64,000 nt of DNA from Youhaiella tibetensis (GCF_008000755.1 NZ_CP041690.1:186001-250000); one strand, 5' to 3'; shown: positions 16,926 through 26,989, numbered from the stretch's first letter. Made by a program: numbers and translations. The notes: generated by a model not told the origin, from the sequence alone.

Positions 16926-17097
16926 GGAGCGGTTCTAGAAGCGCCTTCCCCTCCCGGCAATAGCCAATCGCCTGCCACAGTCGTCGCAAAGCGAACGATA
17001 CGTTTCGCAACTCCTGCGAGCCAAATCCGCGAGGATGGGCGTAGAGTGAAGTTCTAACGTCTCGAAAGCGTCGTGTCTTTTCAAGGAGAACACTGCA

Positions 17098-17721
17098 ATG
17101 AGCATCGCAATTCTGGGTTTGGGGAATATGGGCAAGGGCCTGGCCAAGCGCCTGGCCGGCAAGACCGATATCGTCTTCGGCGCCCATGACATGGCCAATG
17201 CCACCACCTTTGCCGGCCTGCTTCCTGGCCACATCAAGGTCGGTGACTATCGCGATGCGGCCAAGATTTCCGATGTCATCGTCCTGGCGCTGCCTTATGC
17301 GGCGGCCCTGGAGGAAGCCAGGAACAACCGCGAGTTCGACGGCAAGATCATCGTGGACATGACCAACCCGATCAACGCCGAGGGTAGCCTGGCTGTCGGC
17401 CACACCACCTCTGCCGCCGAGGAGATCCAGAAAGCCGCGCCGCGCGCCAAGGTGGTCAAGGCCTTCAACACCATCTTCGCGGGTGTCTTCGACGCCCCGC
17501 CCTCGGCAACCGCCGGCGTGCCCGTGTTCGTGGCCGGTGATGACGAGAAAGCCGTCGAGGTCGTGGCGGCACTGGCGCGGACCGCGGGCTTCGCCTCCGA
17601 GGTCGTCGGCGACCTTTCCCAGGCGCGCCTGCTCGAGCCGCTCGGCATGCTCAACATCCGCCTCGGCTACGGGGTCGGCAAGGGCACCGGCATCGCTCCG
17701 GCCTGGCTCACCATCGGCTGA
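17098..17721 (+). CDS. NADPH-dependent F420 reductase-fold protein
   Basis: The 207-aa protein begins MSIAILGLGNMGKGLAKRLA, a GxGNMG Rossmann nucleotide loop, followed by IVLALPYAAALE, IIVDMTNPIN and VKAFNTIFAGVF. This is the F420_oxidored (NADP-binding) family. Many bacterial members in organisms without F420 are simple NADP-dependent reductases, so the substrate is open. AAGGAG precedes the start. It is convergent with the HxlR regulator across a shared terminator. Confidence 0.82.
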   Translation: MSIAILGLGNMGKGLAKRLAGKTDIVFGAHDMANATTFAGLLPGHIKVGDYRDAAKISDVIVLALPYAAALEEARNNREFDGKIIVDMTNPINAEGSLAVGHTTSAAEEIQKAAPRAKVVKAFNTIFAGVFDAPPSATAGVPVFVAGDDEKAVEVVAALARTAGFASEVVGDLSQARLLEPLGMLNIRLGYGVGKGTGIAPAWLTIG

Positions 17722-17728
17722 AATCGCA

Positions 17729-17764
17729 AAACAAAAAGGGTGCGGCCGGGTCCCGGCCACACCC
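17729..17764 (-). terminator. Terminator of the HxlR gene (and possibly the F420-like gene)
   Basis: GGGTG-C-GGCCGGG (17738-17750) pairs with CCCGGCC-A-CACCC (17752-17764). On the leftward strand the stem is followed by TTTTTGTTT. It lies between two convergent genes. Confidence 0.85.
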
Positions 17765-17790
17765 CAAACTGCTCACTGTCGATTCGGGCC

Positions 17791-18192
17791 CTAGTGGCCC
17801 GAAATCATCTGCGATTGCGGCGCCATTTCCAGCTCCGCATCGAATCGGCGCCGCGCCGCTTCGATCTCCGGGCGGTTCTCTACGGCGAAATCGCGCAGCG
17901 CTCCCAGCGCCTGCAGGAAGCGCATGCCCACTTCGGTCAGTTCGTATTCGACGCGGGGAGGGATCACCGGAAAGAATGTCCGCTTCACCAGGCCCTCGCG
18001 CTCGAGGTTTCTCAGGGTTGCGGCCAGCACCTTCTGGGAGATGCCGACCACGAGCTTGCGCAATTCGTTGAAACGCCGCTTGCCAGCGACGAGTTGGGCG
18101 ATGACGCGAAGCGTCCATTTATCGCCGATCAAAGACAGTAACGTGCGAGTCGTATCGCCGCCTGTCGGCAGCGTTGTGGGTTGGTTCGTCAA
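17791..18192 (-). CDS. HxlR-type winged-helix regulator
   Basis: The core LLSLIGDKWTLRVIAQLVAG, RRFNELRKLVVGISQKVLAA, LRNLEREGLVKRTFF and VEYELTEVGMRFLQAL is diagnostic of HxlR/MarR-like DNA-binding proteins. I chose TTG 18192 (GGAG 9 bases upstream), giving 133 aa; the frame is open to a TTG at 18225. HxlR proteins often control a neighbouring oxidoreductase, which makes the convergent F420-fold gene a possible target. Confidence 0.82.
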   Translation of the reverse strand: MTNQPTTLPTGGDTTRTLLSLIGDKWTLRVIAQLVAGKRRFNELRKLVVGISQKVLAATLRNLEREGLVKRTFFPVIPPRVEYELTEVGMRFLQALGALRDFAVENRPEIEAARRRFDAELEMAPQSQMISGH

Positions 18193-18346
18193 ATCGAAAA
18201 ACTCCGGTTTCCCGGGCACTCGCAAGCGCGGTGCTCAATACCTTTGGCCATATAGGAAGGGCTTTTCCCCTTTCCAGAGCCGGCGGCAAACTCCGGTCAA
18301 AAACTGGCCAAATAACGGCAACCTGTGGCCCTTCCGCCATAAAATG

Positions 18347-18369
18347 AAGCGGGCCCGAAGGCCCGCTTC
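18347..18369 (-). terminator. Terminator of the chemoreceptor gene
   Basis: GAAGCGGGC (18347-18355) and GCCCGCTTC (18361-18369) form a 9-bp stem just after the receptor's stop; on the leftward strand ATTTTATGG follows. Confidence 0.75.
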
Positions 18370-18377
18370 CGTCATCC

Positions 18378-20717
18378 CTAGAACTCGCTCCAGTCGGCCT
18401 TGAGGGCGGCGTTGCCCCGGGCCAGATAGGTGCGCGCCGCATCCACGGCCCGCTGCTGGAGCCCCTTGATTCCGCTCGCGGCCGGGGCCTCCTCGGGCTG
18501 CTTGGCCTCGATGGTGAACACGTCCACGATTCGGTCGAGCGCGCTCGCCTGGGCCTCGGTCTGCTCGATGGCGGCATTGGTCTCTTCGACGAGGGCCGCG
18601 TTGTGCTGGGTCATCTCGTCCATCTGCCGGATGGCCCCCGTCACTTCCTCGAGCGAGTGCGACTGGTCGCGGCTGGCTTCGGAGATGCCCTGCATGAGGT
18701 GGCTGTTCTCTTCCACCGCGTTGAGGATCGCCGCCAGCTTGTTGGCAGCTTCCGCCACCAGCCGGGAGCCGGACTGGACCTCGCCGGCGCTCTGCTCGAT
18801 GAGATCCTTGACCTCGGCGGAGGCCTGCGCCGCCGACTGGGCCAGGCGCCGCACTTCGACGGCCACGACCGCAAAGCCCTTGCCGGCCTCGCCGGCGCGA
18901 GCCGCTTCCACCGAGGCATTGAGAGCCAGCAGGTTGGTCTGGAACGCGATATCGTCGATCATGCCGATGATGTTGGAGATCTTGGACGAAGACGTCTCGA
19001 TCCGCTCCATGGCCTGGTTGGCGCGATCCATCACCGCGCCGCCCTCTCCGGCGAGCTGGGAGGCCGAGGTGGTCTTGTCGGCCGCCTGCTGCGCCTTGTT
19101 GGCATTATCCGCCACGGCATTGGCCAACTGCTCGATGGTTGCCGTGGTCTCCTGGAGTGCCGCGGCCTGCCGCGTCGTGCGTTCGGAAAGATCGTTGGCG
19201 CCCGAGAGAATTTCCCCCGTAGCGGTCTTGAGCGCCTTGGAGGTGTCGCGCAGCTCGCCCATCATCGAGGCGAACTTGTCGGCCACCGCGTTGGTATCGG
19301 ACTTGAGGCGGGCGAAAGCCCCCTGGTATTCGCCCGTCATGCGCTGCGTGAGGTCGGCATCGGCCAGGGCCGACAGCACGCCGCCGGTCTCGGTGACGCC
19401 CCGATCGACCGTCGCCACCAGCTCGTTGACGCTCTGCGCCAGCGAGAGCAGCTCGGGGTTCTCGTAATGGGTGCCGACCCGGGCCGTGAAGTCTCCGGCC
19501 ACCGCCGCTTCCACCACGCTTGCCACTTCGTGCTGCAGGGCATCGCGGAGCGACTGCTCCTCGGCCTGCAGGCGCTGCGTCTCGGCCTTCTCGGCATCCA
19601 TCGCCTGCACGGCCTTGCCGTTGGTACGGAACACCTCGAGCGCCTGGGCCATCTGCCCCAGCTCGTTGCGGGCATCCAGATTTGCAAGCTCGAGATCGAG
19701 ATTGCCGTCGGCAAGCTGGCGCATCGAGACCGTCATGCCGCGCAGGGCCTTGGAGAGCCAGCGCCCGATGAGCACCGCCAGCGCCAGTCCGGCGGCCATG
19801 GCCAGGCCCGTCACCACCATGAGCAGCGTCGTCGTCAGCGACGCGAACTGCCCGGCCGCTTCGCCCAGTTCATCCTGGCGCGTATTGATATTGTCCTCGA
19901 TCACGCCGAACGCGGCCTGGATGCGCGGCCCGAAATCGTCGAGCTGCTCGGAACGGATCGTATTGCGCTCCTCGATCGCTCCGGCCAGTTCCTCCACGAG
20001 CCCCGCATAGATGTCGAGCTGGTCGGCGATCTGCTGGGTCTTTTCCTGCAGCGCCGGATCGAAAAGCCCGACGCTGAGCTCGGAGACCTGCTCGACCGCC
20101 TGGGCGCCGTTCTCGCGCACCCGGTCGAGATCGGCCGGATCGTTGGTGGCCATGTAGCGCTCGGCATTGAGCAGCATGAGCAGGGCGCTCTCGTTGACAT
20201 GGCCGGCCTGCGCCACCGAGGAAATGTCCCCGCGCGAGGTCAGGCTCGTGATCAGGTCGTTGAGCAGGCTGCGGATCGTCTCGGTGCTGTCGTTGAGCGA
20301 AGCGCCCACCGACTTGCGCTGTTCTTCGAGCGTCACCGTCTGGGTGAAGGCGTCCCTGTAGGTCGCCAGATCCGTCTTGAGTTCGCCCAGCCAGGAATAG
20401 GATTCCTCGTCATTGGCGAAGACGTCCATGGATGCCTGGTCGTTGAGGCTATGGTCGGCGATCAGGCTGTCGAATTCGGCGGCCTTGTCGGCCGCGCCGT
20501 CCACGCGATAGCCCATCTCCACCATGCGCGCCGCATAGGTGTCGCCGACCATGCGTCCGATGGTGAGCGATTGCTGGGCTTCGTCACGATAATCGGCATA
20601 GGACTTGGTCAGTCCACCCACGCCGAAATTCCCCGCCAGGGCAACGGCGGCAAGCAGTATCAAAAGGACGCCGAAGGCGCCGAAAATGCGTTGAGCAATA
20701 CTAAGACGGGAGAACAT
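18378..20717 (-). CDS. Methyl-accepting chemotaxis protein
   Basis: The 779-aa receptor has a first membrane helix (about 8-29), a helical periplasmic sensor domain (about 30-285), a second helix (about 288-312), a HAMP domain ([20 protein letters not shown]) and a second HAMP-like segment around 395-500. The signalling domain carries the hairpin tip [20 protein letters not shown] and [20 protein letters not shown]. It would signal through CheA/CheW. The ligand is unknown. It is a single-gene unit far from other che genes. Confidence 0.93.
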   Translation of the reverse strand: MFSRLSIAQRIFGAFGVLLILLAAVALAGNFGVGGLTKSYADYRDEAQQSLTIGRMVGDTYAARMVEMGYRVDGAADKAAEFDSLIADHSLNDQASMDVFANDEESYSWLGELKTDLATYRDAFTQTVTLEEQRKSVGASLNDSTETIRSLLNDLITSLTSRGDISSVAQAGHVNESALLMLLNAERYMATNDPADLDRVRENGAQAVEQVSELSVGLFDPALQEKTQQIADQLDIYAGLVEELAGAIEERNTIRSEQLDDFGPRIQAAFGVIEDNINTRQDELGEAAGQFASLTTTLLMVVTGLAMAAGLALAVLIGRWLSKALRGMTVSMRQLADGNLDLELANLDARNELGQMAQALEVFRTNGKAVQAMDAEKAETQRLQAEEQSLRDALQHEVASVVEAAVAGDFTARVGTHYENPELLSLAQSVNELVATVDRGVTETGGVLSALADADLTQRMTGEYQGAFARLKSDTNAVADKFASMMGELRDTSKALKTATGEILSGANDLSERTTRQAAALQETTATIEQLANAVADNANKAQQAADKTTSASQLAGEGGAVMDRANQAMERIETSSSKISNIIGMIDDIAFQTNLLALNASVEAARAGEAGKGFAVVAVEVRRLAQSAAQASAEVKDLIEQSAGEVQSGSRLVAEAANKLAAILNAVEENSHLMQGISEASRDQSHSLEEVTGAIRQMDEMTQHNAALVEETNAAIEQTEAQASALDRIVDVFTIEAKQPEEAPAASGIKGLQQRAVDAARTYLARGNAALKADWSEF

Positions 20718-20900
20718 CCGGTACTCCAGGGGTCACGTTCTGTGAGGCGTCAGGTATGGTACGGACCATGCCCACCCGGAGTTAACAAATGCCGACCGCA
20801 AAGCCTTGAGAGCATTGGCAAAGGTCGAAATTGTCGCAGGCATCCCTTATCCGGTGCATTGGGAATTTCAATGACGCGGGGGGAGGTGCGGCAACAAAAA

Positions 20901-20922
20901 AAGCAGGCCTTGAGGCCTGCTT
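20901..20922 (-). terminator. Terminator of infC
   Basis: AAGCAGGCCT, loop TG and AGGCCTGCTT form a 10-bp perfect stem; on the leftward strand a TTTTTTT-type tail follows (A run at 20894-20902). Confidence 0.9.
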
Positions 20923-20946
20923 CCTGATCGGCTGGGAGATGCCGGC

Positions 20947-21483
20947 TTACTTGGGAGCCAGCACCATCACCATCTGGCGGCCTTCCGAGCGCGGCGCGCT
21001 CTCGACCTTGGCCTTGTCTTCCATCAGGTCGCGGACCTTGAGCAGAAGCTCCATGCCCAGTTCCTGGTGCGCCATTTCGCGGCCACGGAAGCGCATCGTC
21101 ACCTTCACGCGATCGCCACCCTCGATGAAGCGTGCGACCGCCTTCATCTTGGTGTCGTAGTCATGCGTATCGATGTTGGGACGCAGCTGGATTTCCTTGA
21201 CCTCGATGACCTTCTGCTTCTTGCGGGCTTCCGCAGCCTTCTTCTGCGCAGCATACTTGAAGCGGCCGAGATCGAGGAACTTGGCTACCGGAGGGCTGGA
21301 ATTGGCGGCGATGAGGACCAGATCGAGTCCGGCCTCCTGGGCCATGGCGATGGCCTCGCGGGTACGGATGACCCCTTTGTTCTCACCCTCGGCACCGATG
21401 AGCTGGACTTCGGGGGCGGAGATATCCTCGTTGGAAAGCGGCCCATCTTTCTGGGGCGCAACGGGTCTCATGGGACGACGAAT
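20947..21483 (-). CDS. infC: Translation initiation factor IF-3, rare AUU start
   Basis: The 178-aa protein has both IF3 domains: N-domain [20 protein letters not shown] and C-domain [18 protein letters not shown], then [18 protein letters not shown]. The first ATG is at 21471, but reading four codons further back gives ATT-CGT-CGT-CCC, i.e. MRRP, which is the usual rhizobial IF3 beginning. AAGGA lies 9 bases upstream of this ATT (21483-21481). An AUU start lets IF3 repress its own translation. infC is unlinked from rpmI-rplT here. Confidence 0.93.
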   Translation of the reverse strand: MRRPMRPVAPQKDGPLSNEDISAPEVQLIGAEGENKGVIRTREAIAMAQEAGLDLVLIAANSSPPVAKFLDLGRFKYAAQKKAAEARKKQKVIEVKEIQLRPNIDTHDYDTKMKAVARFIEGGDRVKVTMRFRGREMAHQELGMELLLKVRDLMEDKAKVESAPRSEGRQMVMVLAPK

Positions 21484-21681
21484 GGCAGGCGTTCCTTGTC
21501 TTATTGACGGTAGGGCGGAAGATCGCCCCTAAAATCGTGATGGCGTGTCCAGAAGTCAACAGGCAAACCGGTGCCACCACGCCGATAACGCGGGAATCTC
21601 GAAGGTGTTGCACGCTTGCGCGCACTTTGACAGCGCCCCCGGGCAAACCTTAAAAGCCAGGTTCGATATGGAGGCCGCCAA

Positions 21682-22470
21682 TTGACCGACGACATGATGC
21701 CCGCGATCACGCCATCGACCCTTGAGGTCGGCACCGGGGCCAACAGCCGCCCCATAGCCGTCGAGCGGCGCGCCGGCGCCGCCCCGGGCCTTTTCTGGCT
21801 CAACGGCTTCAAGTCGGACATGGGCGGCAGCAAGGCCATTGCGGTGGATGCCTATGGCGCCGCGCATGGGCTGGCGGTGACCCGCTTCGACTACTCCGGC
21901 CACGGCCGTTCGGGCGGCGAATTCCTCCAGGGCACGGTGAGTCGCTGGCTCGAGGAGGCGCTCGCCGTCTTCGCCCTCACCGAAGGCCCCCAGATCGTGC
22001 TCGGCTCCTCGCTCGGCGGCTGGCTGGCCCTGCTGCTCAACCGCGCCCTGCGCCGCGCCGGTTCGGGCCGCGTCAAGGAGCTCATCCTCGTCGCTCCCGC
22101 GGTCGACGCCACCCAAGACCTGATGCTGGCCGGCTTCTCGCGCAAGGAACTCAAGTCGCTCGAGGAGCGCGGCTATGTCGAGCGCGCCTCCCAATACGGC
22201 CCCGAGCCCTATGTCTATACGCGCGGCCTTATTGAGGACGGCCGCACCCATCTCATGTTCGATGGCGTCATCGAGACCGGTTGCCCCGTGACCATCCTCC
22301 AGGGCGGCAAGGATCCGGACGTGCCCCAGGAGCATGCTCTCAAGCTCGTCTCCCATCTCCTGCACGATCCGGTGACGCTGACCCTCATTCCGGATGGCGA
22401 CCATCGCCTGAGCCGGCCCGAGGACATCAGGCGCCTCGAGGATGCCATCGGCCGCGCCGTTGCCGACTAG
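21682..22470 (+). CDS. Alpha/beta hydrolase
   Basis: The 262-aa protein has the nucleophile elbow GSSLGG (Ser110), the FDYSGHGRS oxyanion-loop region and a late His in GDHRLS (about 241). It resembles small carboxylesterases of the ABHD10 type. TTG at 21682 is the start because GGAGG (21670-21674) precedes it by 7 bases. It is divergent from infC and ends 4 bases into the convergent GNAT gene. The substrate is unknown. Confidence 0.8.
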   Translation: MTDDMMPAITPSTLEVGTGANSRPIAVERRAGAAPGLFWLNGFKSDMGGSKAIAVDAYGAAHGLAVTRFDYSGHGRSGGEFLQGTVSRWLEEALAVFALTEGPQIVLGSSLGGWLALLLNRALRRAGSGRVKELILVAPAVDATQDLMLAGFSRKELKSLEERGYVERASQYGPEPYVYTRGLIEDGRTHLMFDGVIETGCPVTILQGGKDPDVPQEHALKLVSHLLHDPVTLTLIPDGDHRLSRPEDIRRLEDAIGRAVAD

Positions 22471-23111
22471 AGCTTGCGCCGCTGGCGTCCCTCGGCGTCG
22501 AAATTGTCCGGCGCCAGCCACGCCTCGAGCCGCTCCCTGATCGCCGGCCATTCCCCGTCGATGATCGAGAACCAGGCGGTGTCGCGGTTCTCGCCCTTGA
22601 CGATCATGTGCTGGCGGAAGACGCCCTCGAAGGTGAAGCCGAACCGGCGCGCCGCGCGCTTGCTTGGCTCGTTCTGGTCGTTGCACTTCCACTCGAGCCG
22701 CCGGTAACCGAGCGTATCGAAGACATAGGCGGCAAAGAGATAGAGCGCCTCGGTCGCCAGGCGCGTCTGCGCGACGCCGCGCCCCCAGAGGACGCCGCCG
22801 ATCTCGATGACCCCATGGGCGGGCTCGATCCGCATCAGCGATTGCTGGCCGCCGGCGAGCCCGGTCGCCTTGTCGACCACGGCGAAATAGAGCGGATCCT
22901 CGATCGCCGCTGCTTCGGCCAGCCGCCGGCGCAGCTCCGCCTCGTCGGCGGGCGGCTGCGACATCAGCCAGCGATAGCGCGCCGCCTCGCCTTCTCCTGC
23001 GGTCGCGGCGAAAAGGCCCGCCGCGTGCCGGGGCTCGATCGGCTCGAGCCGGGCATAACGTCCTTCGAGTACGGTGCGTTGCGGCTTTTGGGCAGGGTGC
23101 GGCTGGCTCAA
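22467..23111 (-). CDS. GNAT-family acetyltransferase (RimJ-like)
   Basis: The 214-aa protein has the RimJ/RimL pattern: LEGRYARLEPIEPRHAAGLF, GGVLWGRGVAQTRLATEALY, LGYRRLEWKCNDQNEPSKRA and ARRFGFTFEGVFRQHMI. Such enzymes acetylate protein N-termini or small amines. The long open frame reaches 23552, but similarity begins at TTG 23111, whose TTGA overlaps the SDR stop, so the two are translationally coupled. Confidence 0.82.
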   Translation of the reverse strand: MSQPHPAQKPQRTVLEGRYARLEPIEPRHAAGLFAATAGEGEAARYRWLMSQPPADEAELRRRLAEAAAIEDPLYFAVVDKATGLAGGQQSLMRIEPAHGVIEIGGVLWGRGVAQTRLATEALYLFAAYVFDTLGYRRLEWKCNDQNEPSKRAARRFGFTFEGVFRQHMIVKGENRDTAWFSIIDGEWPAIRERLEAWLAPDNFDAEGRQRRKL

Positions 23112-23968
23112 GATGCTATGGCTGAAAGCCCCTCGCGATAGGTAGAATAAAGCAGCTCGATCCCCAGCGCCGCCTTGATGGCGGTATTGGAGACTCGCTT
23201 GTTGTCCGCATAGAACGAGCGCGCCATCTCCGAAAGCTCGGCGTCCTCGAATGCCACCTCCGGCGGCGCCTCCACGCCCATCAGCCCGGCGGCGTAGGCC
23301 ACAAGGTCCTGGGGCGGGGCGGGTTCGTCGTCGGCCAGGTTGAAGGCGCCGGCCAGCCGGCGCTGCGCAGCCAGCGCCGTGATCCGGCCGATATCGGCGA
23401 CATGGATGCGGTTGAACACCTGCCCCGGCTTGACGATGCGCCGCGCCGTGCCCTCGCGCAGGCGCTCGAAGGTCGAGCGGCCCGGCCCATAGATGCCGGC
23501 CAGCCGCAGCGTGGCCAGCGGCACGCCGCGCTCGGTCGCGAAGGATTGCCATTCGTCCTCGGCCACCACGCGCTGGCGCGAGCGCTCGTTGACCGGATGG
23601 CGCGGCGCGCTTTCATCGACCCAGCCGCCGCCGAAATCGCCATAGACGCCCACGGTCGAGAAATAGCACAGCCACTCGAGCTCGCGCGCCCGCATCAGGT
23701 CCTGCCAGTGCTGCCGCAACACCGGGTCGCCCTGTGCGCCGGGCGGCGTCGAAATCACCACATGGCTCGCCCCGCTCAGAGCCTCCCCCAGCGCGCCCGG
23801 CCGTTCGCCATCGAAAACGCCGATGTCATAGCCCTTTTCCGCCAGTGCCTTCGCCTTGTTCCGATCGCGCACCGTCCCCGCGATCTCGACCGCCGGATCG
23901 GCCCTGCGCAACGCCTCGGCCGTCGCCTGCGAAGAATACCCCATGCCGAAAAAGAAGACGCGCATCAC
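23108..23968 (-). CDS. NAD(P)-dependent epimerase/dehydratase-like SDR protein
   Basis: The 286-aa protein starts MMRVFFFGMGYSSQATAEAL, a Gly-x-Gly-x2-Ser Rossmann loop, then STVGVYGDFGGGWVDESAPR and RLAGIYGPGRSTFERLREG. This is the YeeZ-like atypical extended SDR group. The canonical Tyr-x3-Lys is not obvious, so it may be a binding or regulatory protein. It is co-transcribed with the GNAT gene. Confidence 0.8.
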   Translation of the reverse strand: MMRVFFFGMGYSSQATAEALRRADPAVEIAGTVRDRNKAKALAEKGYDIGVFDGERPGALGEALSGASHVVISTPPGAQGDPVLRQHWQDLMRARELEWLCYFSTVGVYGDFGGGWVDESAPRHPVNERSRQRVVAEDEWQSFATERGVPLATLRLAGIYGPGRSTFERLREGTARRIVKPGQVFNRIHVADIGRITALAAQRRLAGAFNLADDEPAPPQDLVAYAAGLMGVEAPPEVAFEDAELSEMARSFYADNKRVSNTAIKAALGIELLYSTYREGLSAIAS

Positions 23969-24174
23969 CCGCTCTCAACACCCGAAATGGCCCCGGCGGA
24001 ATCGCGCAAGTCACCGGGCCGCAGACTAGGCGTTTCGCGATTCGATGAAAACCGGCTTGTCGCCGGCAGGAACAAGGGTGGGGGCCTATTGCCTCCCTCC
24101 ACCCAAGTGGCGCGATCCATGCCCCCCGGCTCTCCGGCAGGGCAAGATCGGCACTGGCGGCAGGCAGAAGCGGC

Positions 24175-25302
24175 TCAAACCACCTCCGGCAACACCGCCG
24201 CCCACTCGGCGCGCACTTCTGCGTCCCGCTCCCCGGCCGCATGCGCCTCGGCGCTTCGCCGCACCCGTTCCCCGTCAGCCAGTTGCGCAAACGCCCACAC
24301 CGCTGCGCCACGCACCAGAGCATCTTCATCCTCGAGCCGTGCCTCGACCGCTTCGAGCAAGGCTCGGTCGCCGCTATTGCCCGCCGCGATCAGCACGTTG
24401 CGCAGGAACCGCCCGTGCCCGATCCGCTTGATCGGCGATCCCGAAAACAGCGCCCGGAACCCCGCATCGTCGAGCGCCAGCAGCACGCTCAACGGCGGCT
24501 CGCGCAGATCTTCGCGCGCAAACAGCTTGGCCTCGCGCGTTTCGCTGGCGAACTTGTTCCACGGACACACCGCCAGGCAATCGTCGCACCCATAGATGCG
24601 GTTGCCCATTGCCTTGCGGAACTCGGCCGGGATCGGCCCCTTGTGCTCGATATTGAGATAGGCGAGGCACCGGCGCGCATCGAGCTGGAAAGGTGCCGGA
24701 AAGGCGTCGGTCGGGCAGACATCGAGGCATCGCCGGCACGAGCCGCAGCTTTCCGCCATCGGCTCGGACGCCGGCAACTGCGCCGAAGTGAAGATGGCGC
24801 CCAGGAACAGCCAGGAGCCGAATTGCCGGCTGACCAGCACCGTGTGCTTGCCCTGCCAGCCCAGTCCCGCCGCCTGGGCCAGGGGCTTTTCCATCACCGG
24901 GGCTGTGTCCACGAACACCTTGACCGCCTCGCCCGTCCGGCGCGACAGCAACCCCGCCAGCTCCTTGAGCCGGCCCTTGATGATGTCGTGATAGTCCCGG
25001 TTGCGCGCATAGACCGAGATATTGCCGCTCGACCGCCTGGCCAGCGCCGCCATCGGGTCGCTGTCCGGGCCGTAATTGACCCCGATCATGATCACCGAGC
25101 GGGCTTCGGGCCAGAGCGCCACCGGGCTTGCGCGCCGGTCGGCGGTCTCTGCCATCCAGTCCATGTCGCCGTGCCAGCCGGCAGCAAGCGCGGCCTGCAG
25201 CTTTTCGCTTAGGTCCGGGCGCGCCTCCGCCGCCGCGATGCCGAAGGCATCAAAGCCCAAAGCGCTGGCGCGCTGGCGCAGTTCGGAAACGAGATCGGCC
25301 AT
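24175..25302 (-). CDS. queG: Epoxyqueuosine reductase QueG
   Basis: The 375-aa enzyme performs the last step of queuosine synthesis in tRNA, reducing epoxyqueuosine with cobalamin and two [4Fe-4S] clusters. The cluster ligands are CGSCRRCLDVCPTDA and CDDCLAVCPWNKF. The N-terminal domain has VIMIGVNYGPDSDP and YARNRDYHDIIKGRL; the C-terminus is HEAT-like (EDEDALVRGAAVWAF). The frame is open to 25506; MADLVSELRQRAS at 25302 is the family start. It follows the GST gene by 31 bases on the same strand. Confidence 0.95.
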   Translation of the reverse strand: MADLVSELRQRASALGFDAFGIAAAEARPDLSEKLQAALAAGWHGDMDWMAETADRRASPVALWPEARSVIMIGVNYGPDSDPMAALARRSSGNISVYARNRDYHDIIKGRLKELAGLLSRRTGEAVKVFVDTAPVMEKPLAQAAGLGWQGKHTVLVSRQFGSWLFLGAIFTSAQLPASEPMAESCGSCRRCLDVCPTDAFPAPFQLDARRCLAYLNIEHKGPIPAEFRKAMGNRIYGCDDCLAVCPWNKFASETREAKLFAREDLREPPLSVLLALDDAGFRALFSGSPIKRIGHGRFLRNVLIAAGNSGDRALLEAVEARLEDEDALVRGAAVWAFAQLADGERVRRSAEAHAAGERDAEVRAEWAAVLPEVV

Positions 25303-25333
25303 GGGCCTATTCTGGCCCGGCTCTAGCGCCGGG

Positions 25334-26011
25334 TCAAAAGTCGAGGTCGGCATAGCCGCGATGCGGCGGCATTCCGACCACGCGGTCGTTGAGGAGCGTC
25401 CGGAAGGCCGGGCGCGACTTGATGCGCGAATACCAGTCGCGCGTTTCGCCGGCCTTTTCCCAGTCGATGTCGCCCAGATAATCGAGAGTCGAAAGATGGG
25501 CGGCAAGCGCGAAATCGGCCAGGGTCATGTTGTCCCCCGCCAGCCAGCTGCGCGTCGCGCACAGCCAGGTGAAATAATGCATGTGCTCGGTCAGGTTCGC
25601 CTTGGCGATGCGCAGCACCGCCGGGTCAGGCGTGCCGCCCTGCCGGTCGCGCTTGACGATCTTCTCCTCGAGCACATAGCGCGTCACTTCGTCGTTGAGC
25701 TTGCCCAGCACCCACTCGAACATCCGCCACATCTCGGCGCGCTCGGCCGAAAGCGCCGGCACCAGGCCCGCCACCGAAGTCGGGGCGAACCGTTCCTCGA
25801 TATTGAGGATCACCGCCAGCGGCCCCACCACCGGGGGCTCGGCATTGTCGAGCAGGATCGGCACCGTCGCCGCCGGATTGATCTCGAGGAACTCGGGCTG
25901 GCGCAGCCAGGGCTTGATCTCCTCCAGGTCCACTGGAACCCCGTATTCGGCGAGCATGAGCCTTGCCAGGCGAGCGGAGGGGTCTAGCGGGTGATGGAGA
26001 AGCCTTGCCAT
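25334..26011 (-). CDS. Glutathione S-transferase-like protein
   Basis: The 225-aa protein has a thioredoxin-like N-domain (MARLLHHPLDPSARLARLML, INPAATVPILLD, with the cis-Pro in TVP) and a helical C-domain (DNMTLADFALAAHLSTLDYL). It probably conjugates glutathione or acts as a peroxidase. I start at 26011, where similarity begins; an in-frame ATG at 26041 has no better ribosome site. It is followed by queG, as in other rhizobial genomes. Confidence 0.85.
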   Translation of the reverse strand: MARLLHHPLDPSARLARLMLAEYGVPVDLEEIKPWLRQPEFLEINPAATVPILLDNAEPPVVGPLAVILNIEERFAPTSVAGLVPALSAERAEMWRMFEWVLGKLNDEVTRYVLEEKIVKRDRQGGTPDPAVLRIAKANLTEHMHYFTWLCATRSWLAGDNMTLADFALAAHLSTLDYLGDIDWEKAGETRDWYSRIKSRPAFRTLLNDRVVGMPPHRGYADLDF

Positions 26012-26152
26012 TTTCGTCTTTGCGATCCTTGCGCTTGCCATCGTTTTCTAGGAGCACTGCACAGCGTCAGCCCCATGCCGTGATTCGCTAAGCCCCTCGC
26101 GATCCCGGCCCGATGCGCAAAAAGCGCTGTTCGTTGATGGATAGGAGATCAG

Positions 26153-26965
26153 ATGAACGTCGATCAAGGTCTTTTTGTGCCGCTTCTCCTTGGCATCATT
26201 GAAGGGCTTACCGAATTCTTACCGGTCTCCTCGACCGGCCACCTGCTGCTGGTCGAGCACTTCCTCGGTTTCGACAGCCCCGGGCGCGTCTTCGAAGTGC
26301 TCATCCAGCTCGGCGCGATCCTGGCCATCGTGGTCATCTATTTCTGGCGCCTCGTCGGCATCGCGCGCGATGTCTTCCTGCGCAAGCCCTATGCGCTGCG
26401 CTTCGCCCTCTGCGTGATCCTGGCCTGCCTGCCGGCCGCCATCGCGGGCGTGCTGCTGCACGATTTCATCAAGACGGTGATCTATGAATCGCCCATCCTC
26501 ATCTGCGTGATGCTGATCGTGGGCGGGGTGGTGCTGCTCTTCGTCGACCAGCTCAAGCTCAAGCCGAAATACACCGAGATCTACAGCTATCCGCCCCTGA
26601 TGTGTTTCTATATCGGGCTCTTCCAGATGCTGGCGCTCATCCCGGGCGTGTCACGCTCGGGCGCCACCATCGTCGGCTCGCTCCTGCTGGGCACCGACAA
26701 GCGCTCCGCCGCCGAGTTCAGCTTCTTCGTGGCCCTGCCGCTCATGGTCGGCGCCTTCGGCTACGATTTCTACAAGAACCGCGAACTCATCGGCCCGGAG
26801 CTCGGCCTCAACATCGCTATCGGCTTCGCCGCGGCCTTCATCGTCGGCACGCTGGTGGTCAAGTACCTGCTCGATTTCGTCTCGCGCCACGGCTTTTCGT
26901 TCTTCGCCTACTGGCGGATCTTCGTGGGCGCCATCGGGCTGTGGGGCCTGCTGCTCTTCAAGTAA
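26153..26965 (+). CDS. uppP: Undecaprenyl-diphosphatase (BacA/UppP)
   Basis: The 270-aa inner-membrane enzyme recycles undecaprenyl diphosphate for peptidoglycan and other envelope polymers. It has the two family motifs: EGLTEFLPVSSTGHLLL near the N-terminus, and PGVSRSGATI around residue 165. About eight membrane helices are evident. GGAGATC precedes the ATG. Confidence 0.95.
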   Translation: MNVDQGLFVPLLLGIIEGLTEFLPVSSTGHLLLVEHFLGFDSPGRVFEVLIQLGAILAIVVIYFWRLVGIARDVFLRKPYALRFALCVILACLPAAIAGVLLHDFIKTVIYESPILICVMLIVGGVVLLFVDQLKLKPKYTEIYSYPPLMCFYIGLFQMLALIPGVSRSGATIVGSLLLGTDKRSAAEFSFFVALPLMVGAFGYDFYKNRELIGPELGLNIAIGFAAAFIVGTLVVKYLLDFVSRHGFSFFAYWRIFVGAIGLWGLLLFK

Positions 26966-26989
26966 GGGCAGCAGCCCTCGCGTCGGGGC

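Noticed and set aside
18603-20927. 774-aa open frame on the plus strand
   Set aside because: It is the mirror of the chemoreceptor gene; long antisense frames are common in GC-rich DNA.
22467-23552. Long N-terminal extension of the GNAT gene
   Set aside because: The part beyond 23111 overlaps the SDR gene out of frame and has no similarity; the TTG start coupled to the SDR stop fits better.
24175-25506. N-terminal extension of queG to 25506
   Set aside because: It would overlap the GST gene; family similarity begins at 25302.
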